From: CAYPAV01 sp964408805
GTDB lineage: Bacteria > Pseudomonadota > Alphaproteobacteria > UBA8366
Assembly (NCBI GenBank): GCA_964408805.1
Contig: CAYPAV010000022.1
Span: 1 to 64,000, forward strand
Reading direction: 5' to 3'
Length of the DNA stretch: 64,000 bases
Shown here: in pieces, positions 61,123 through 64,000 of the stretch
Numbering within the stretch: the first letter of the stretch is position 1
Layout: every line of letters begins with the position of its first letter
The notes under the pieces: model-generated
Seen by the model: the letters and a program-made list of their open reading frames with translations, nothing else
The model's database searches: none
Told to the model about the DNA's origin: nothing
Position numbers and translations under genes: made by a program

Positions 61123-61543
61123 CGACCCTTATCGCACGTCGATGAAGCTGGGCGCCGAGGCGCGCCAGACCGAAGCACGCGCGTTGATGGAGACTGCTCG
61201 GGCACTATCGGACGCACAGGCGAATTTTGAGGATTTGGACGGTTATCGCTCCGCGCTCCGTCTCAACTGGCGTCTGTGGACGATCTTTCAGTCGGACGTG
61301 TCCTCGGCAGAGAGTCCGCTGCCGGAAGAGATCAAGACGAACATCTTGAATTTGAGCGTTTTCGTCGATAAGCACACGGTCGACGCTTTGGCCAACCCGG
61401 AGGCGCGAAAATTGAAGGTGCTGGTCGACATCAACCGGAATATCGCAAGCGGGTTGATGACGAGCCCGCAAGGTACCGAGCCAAGCGAACCGCCGCCGCC
61501 GTCACCGGGTCAATCGTCGGGCGGTGGTGATATCGTCGCTTGA
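61109..61543 (+). CDS. flaF: Flagellar biosynthesis regulator FlaF
   Basis: 144 residues. The FlaF pattern is seen in SDPYRTSMKLGAEARQTEARAL, LRLNWRLWTIFQSDVSS, LPEEIKTNILNLSVFVDKHT and LKVLVDINRNIASGL. The last 25 residues form a Pro/Ser/Gly tail. It promotes flagellin production or secretion and works opposite to FlbT. The start lies inside the end of flbT, so both are translationally coupled, as is usual in alphaproteobacteria. Confidence 0.92.
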   Translation: MSPSSDPYRTSMKLGAEARQTEARALMETARALSDAQANFEDLDGYRSALRLNWRLWTIFQSDVSSAESPLPEEIKTNILNLSVFVDKHTVDALANPEARKLKVLVDINRNIASGLMTSPQGTEPSEPPPPSPGQSSGGGDIVA

Positions 61544-61555
61544 CGCTCGTTCGGT

Positions 61556-62296
61556 CTAACCCGAGCGATTCGGCTCTTTTTTTTCCAGGACGACGAACAA
61601 ACGAAAGGCCATGAACCTGCCGAGATAGGGCAGCAGGGCCTCTTCCAGTTTCAGTACCGGTCGGACAAATGAGCTCGCGATCAGTGTCCATGATTTGAAT
61701 CCGCCCGACATCGGGTAGGCGAACATCGATTTGTATCGGGTCTCTCCCGACAGAAGATCGAAGTTCGGAACCAGATCCGCGAAACGCGCGGCCTGCTTTA
61801 CGAACATGATCGTCGGGATGGCCTGGTTGCTCGCCAGGGGATCTCTCGATGGGTTGGGTGTTCCTTTCTTGAAGGGGTCCTCCGTCATGTTGACCGGCTC
61901 GTCGTGCAGGAACCGATAGAATGGGCTGCTGAAAGGTGTGATGGCCGGCTCCAAGGCAATCACGTGGCCGCCCGGCCGCAAGAGGCGCCCGGCCTCCTCG
62001 ATGAATAGCACCGGAAACTCGATATGGTGCAACACGTCGACCATCACGATATTGTCGAATGTGGCGTCGGCGAACGGCAGTTGTTGGGCGTCGGCCACGG
62101 CATCAAGCCAAGATGTCGCCTGAAGGTCGATTGAAATGACGTCGGGCCGCACACTTTTCAGATTACCGGACCCGCCGCCGATCTCGAGTGTCGTGCCCGG
62201 GACGCAGGCGGCGGCGATGTCGTCGTAAAAATCCTCGTAGATCGTCCGCAGGCTGGGTTTGGCGCGCCAAATCTCGCGATATTCGGACGGCTCCAC
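61556..62296 (-). CDS. Class I SAM-dependent methyltransferase
   Basis: 246 residues. The SAM-binding core is visible in TLEIGGGSGNLKSV, VISIDLQ and the post-I/II strands with LPFADATFDNIVMVDVLHHI, followed by RLLRPGGHVIALEPAI. It belongs to the Methyltransf_11 type. The long C-terminal part (from about 130) has hydrophobic and aromatic stretches that may bind a lipid-linked or sugar substrate. It starts 3 bp after the stop of the methyltransferase-glycosyltransferase fusion gene, so the two form an operon. Confidence 0.85.
   Translation of the reverse strand: MEPSEYREIWRAKPSLRTIYEDFYDDIAAACVPGTTLEIGGGSGNLKSVRPDVISIDLQATSWLDAVADAQQLPFADATFDNIVMVDVLHHIEFPVLFIEEAGRLLRPGGHVIALEPAITPFSSPFYRFLHDEPVNMTEDPFKKGTPNPSRDPLASNQAIPTIMFVKQAARFADLVPNFDLLSGETRYKSMFAYPMSGGFKSWTLIASSFVRPVLKLEEALLPYLGRFMAFRLFVVLEKKEPNRSG
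61561..61582 (+). terminator. Weak terminator after flaF
   Basis: CCGA / TCGG form a short stem with a 5-base loop, followed by CTC and a run of eight T (61575-61582). The T run lies within the end of the convergent methyltransferase gene. The stem is short, so this is only a possible end of the flbT-flaF transcript. Confidence 0.3.
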
Positions 62297-62299
62297 GGT

Positions 62300-63754
62300 T
62301 CAGAACGCTTTCAGCCTTCGAAACGCGAAGACCACCATGCGCAATAATTGCCAGCCATGGGCGAATCTCGAAATCTGCGTCTCGCCGTATTGGCGCGCTT
62401 TATAACGGATTGGAACCTCGATGATTTTCAGGTTTTGTTTCTGGGCCCCGAATATCAGATAGAAATCGCCGAACGGATCGTATTCCTCGAATTCGCCGCA
62501 ATATTTTTCGATCTTTCGGAAATTCGCCTTGGTGATGACTTTGGTTCCGCAGAGCGTATCGGTGAAGCGCTGGTTCAACAACCAGGTAAACAGCAGCGAA
62601 AACGTGCTGTTGGCCCAACGATTCAGGGTTCGCATGGCCTCGACTTCCTGTGGATAGACCATCCGGGATCCGTTGATGAACTCGCCCTTTCCGTCGACCA
62701 GGGCGCGATAGAACTTCGGCAGGTCCTCGGGCGGCATCGTCAGGTCGGCATCGAGGATCATGAGAATGTCGCCACGCGCGGCGTCGAAACCCTGCTTCAC
62801 CGCTGGCCATTTGCCGCGACTCTCCTGTTTCAGGAATTTTATGTCGTATTGCGGGTAGGCGCCGATGACCCGCTCGATTTCCGCGGCCGTGTCGTCCCCG
62901 CTGCCGCCTTCGACGAAGATGATTTCCAGGTCGGCACAGAAATCGGGCATTCGGGTGATCGCCGGCTCGATATTCCCCGCCTCGTTCTTGGCCGGGATGA
63001 CCACCGTGGCGGACGGCTCCTCAAGTCCCTGCCGGCGGCTCGATCGCGCGACCAGATAGTTCTGCAAGCAAGCCCGTCGGATGCCCGGTAGGGAGGCGAC
63101 GTATCGGTTCAACAGGGTGCCGAGGCCAAACATTCGTCGCGGGAGGAGTTGGCGCCATTCGGTCTTGATCGGATCGAAGTCGGTGAGTTTCAGCAATTCC
63201 TTGAGCGCGTTTGGCGATAGCCAATTCACCTTTGGACGGGGCATTCTTAGTCCAAACGCTTCCGCCAACCAGAGCGTGGGCTCCCAAAGCCAAGAGTAAT
63301 GTCCGATAACAATTCGCGTGTCACGATCACAGAACTTGTGAAGGCTTTCAAATAATTCTGCAATATCTTCTAAATACCCAACAGTATTAGATAATATTAT
63401 ATAATCAAAAGTCCCCTCAATATTATTAAATATTTCAGGGTCTTCAATGTTTCCGGCAAAGAACTCAAGATCCGGATAAGCGGCGCGCGCCAGGTCGACC
63501 ATATTCTCGCTGATATCGACACCAACGCCACGGGTCGGTTTCAATTCATCCAGCAATCGCCCCAGCCCCGAACCGAGATCTAGGATCCTGCAACCCTCTG
63601 GAATCAGAAATTTTAAATACTTGTAATGTTCTCCATGATAAAATTCATTTTTTATCATCCAGTTTTCACGGTTTTCCGAGATTTGATTAAAATACCTTCG
63701 AAGGGTTTCGTGTTGAATATTTATAGTTTTTTGTGATTTATTCATAGTATTCAT
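62300..63754 (-). CDS. Methyltransferase-glycosyltransferase (GT2) fusion
   Basis: 484 residues in two parts. The N-terminal 200 residues form a SAM methyltransferase (CRILDLGSGLGRLLDEL, VGVDISENMVDLAR). From about 245 a GT2 domain of the dolichyl-phosphate-mannose-synthase type follows: SATVVIPAKNEAGNIEPAI, LEIIFVEGGSGDDT, ARGDILMILDADLTMPPED (DxD), and RYKARQYGETQISRFAHGW at the end. A linker with RRMFGLGTLLNRYV separates them. The DNA of the first part is patchily AT-rich, the second part GC-rich. The start (ATG 63754 or 63745) has no clear ribosome site. It likely modifies and transfers a sugar to a lipid carrier. Confidence 0.85.
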   Translation of the reverse strand: MNTMNKSQKTINIQHETLRRYFNQISENRENWMIKNEFYHGEHYKYLKFLIPEGCRILDLGSGLGRLLDELKPTRGVGVDISENMVDLARAAYPDLEFFAGNIEDPEIFNNIEGTFDYIILSNTVGYLEDIAELFESLHKFCDRDTRIVIGHYSWLWEPTLWLAEAFGLRMPRPKVNWLSPNALKELLKLTDFDPIKTEWRQLLPRRMFGLGTLLNRYVASLPGIRRACLQNYLVARSSRRQGLEEPSATVVIPAKNEAGNIEPAITRMPDFCADLEIIFVEGGSGDDTAAEIERVIGAYPQYDIKFLKQESRGKWPAVKQGFDAARGDILMILDADLTMPPEDLPKFYRALVDGKGEFINGSRMVYPQEVEAMRTLNRWANSTFSLLFTWLLNQRFTDTLCGTKVITKANFRKIEKYCGEFEEYDPFGDFYLIFGAQKQNLKIIEVPIRYKARQYGETQISRFAHGWQLLRMVVFAFRRLKAF

Positions 63755-64000
63755 AAGCTTTACTAATTAGTACATTTATTATTTCGGTAATACGATTTTT
63801 CATTAGGGAAGTGGATAAGTAAAAGTTGGATTCTCACATCCGCGCATGAGGGAACGAGCCTTGAAACGATGATCATAATATAGGCGGCGGCCAAGTGCGA
63901 AAAGTCGTAACTTTGAGGCAACATCAAATAATTGAAACGAATTCACCCGCTGCAAGGATAAAAGCGCAAGCTGCTTTGAAAGTAAAAAAGACCGTTGGCC
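63755..64000. other. Right edge, AT-rich, no gene recognised
   Basis: About 245 bp of AT-rich sequence with no protein-like frame. It should hold the promoter of the minus-strand fusion gene that starts at 63754, and possibly the beginning of another unit beyond the window. No tRNA or repeat was seen. Confidence 0.35.

Noticed and set aside
63600..64000. AT-rich right edge as prophage or insertion element end
   Set aside because: No integrase, transposase, terminal inverted repeat or target duplication is visible.

Overview
The window is high-GC DNA from a flagellated alphaproteobacterium, probably Rhodospirillales-like. The alphaproteobacterial markers are a ChpT-type phosphotransferase beside cheA, the flagellin regulators FlbT and FlaF, a DUF3553 protein, and long runs of genes overlapping by ATGA or TGATG. 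No rRNA, tRNA, insertion sequence, CRISPR array or prophage was recognised. All identifications come from reading motifs and residues; no database search was run.

Layout. 0-4 kb: an Fsr-like MFS exporter and a membrane PAS histidine kinase with no partner regulator. 4.2-21.5 kb: a coenzyme F420 island. At its centre is a biosynthesis operon (npdG, cofE, cofD, cofC, and fbiC as a CofG-CofH fusion). Around it are four luciferase-like (LLM) oxidoreductases, a thiolase-fold/DUF35 pair whose thiolase has lost its nucleophile region, an amidohydrolase, two hot-dog dehydratase halves, two SDRs, a type III CoA-transferase and a thioesterase. Together these read as a catabolic pathway on acyl-CoA substrates that uses F420 as hydride carrier. 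21.5-41 kb: organic-acid and aromatic catabolism, with two MmgE/PrpD proteins flanking a PrpF isomerase, an Asp/Glu racemase-like protein, a 2-hydroxyacid dehydrogenase, a Zn alcohol dehydrogenase, Rieske dioxygenase alpha and beta subunits, a TcuA-like flavoprotein, an M20 deacylase, a threonine synthase-like enzyme, an N-formylglutamate amidohydrolase, an EamA transporter and NAD kinase. 42-47 kb: molybdenum-cofactor genes (moaA, fdhD, mobA) with small secreted and DUF proteins.

47-48.7 kb holds the start of a chemotaxis/phosphorelay cluster. chpT is split by a -1 frameshift at a G tract, and cheA stops after its Hpt domain, where the sequence runs directly into the reverse strand of a truncated haloacid dehalogenase. 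Both genes keep only their 5' parts, so this is either a rearrangement breakpoint or an assembly chimera. 48.7-64 kb: a flagellin and surface-glycan locus. It has two adjacent TPR proteins with O-GlcNAc-transferase-like (GT41) domains, a third TPR glycosyltransferase resembling FlmG, a DegT aminotransferase, a NeuD-like acyltransferase, a WbqC-like protein, a beta-propeller protein, two paralogous flagellins each behind a near-consensus sigma-54 promoter with a leader of about 100 nt, flbT, flaF, a methyltransferase, and a methyltransferase-glycosyltransferase fusion.

The strongest candidate for an undescribed system is the F420 island coupled to the lyase-type thiolase/DUF35 pair. The most important caution is the cheA/HAD junction near 48.43 kb.
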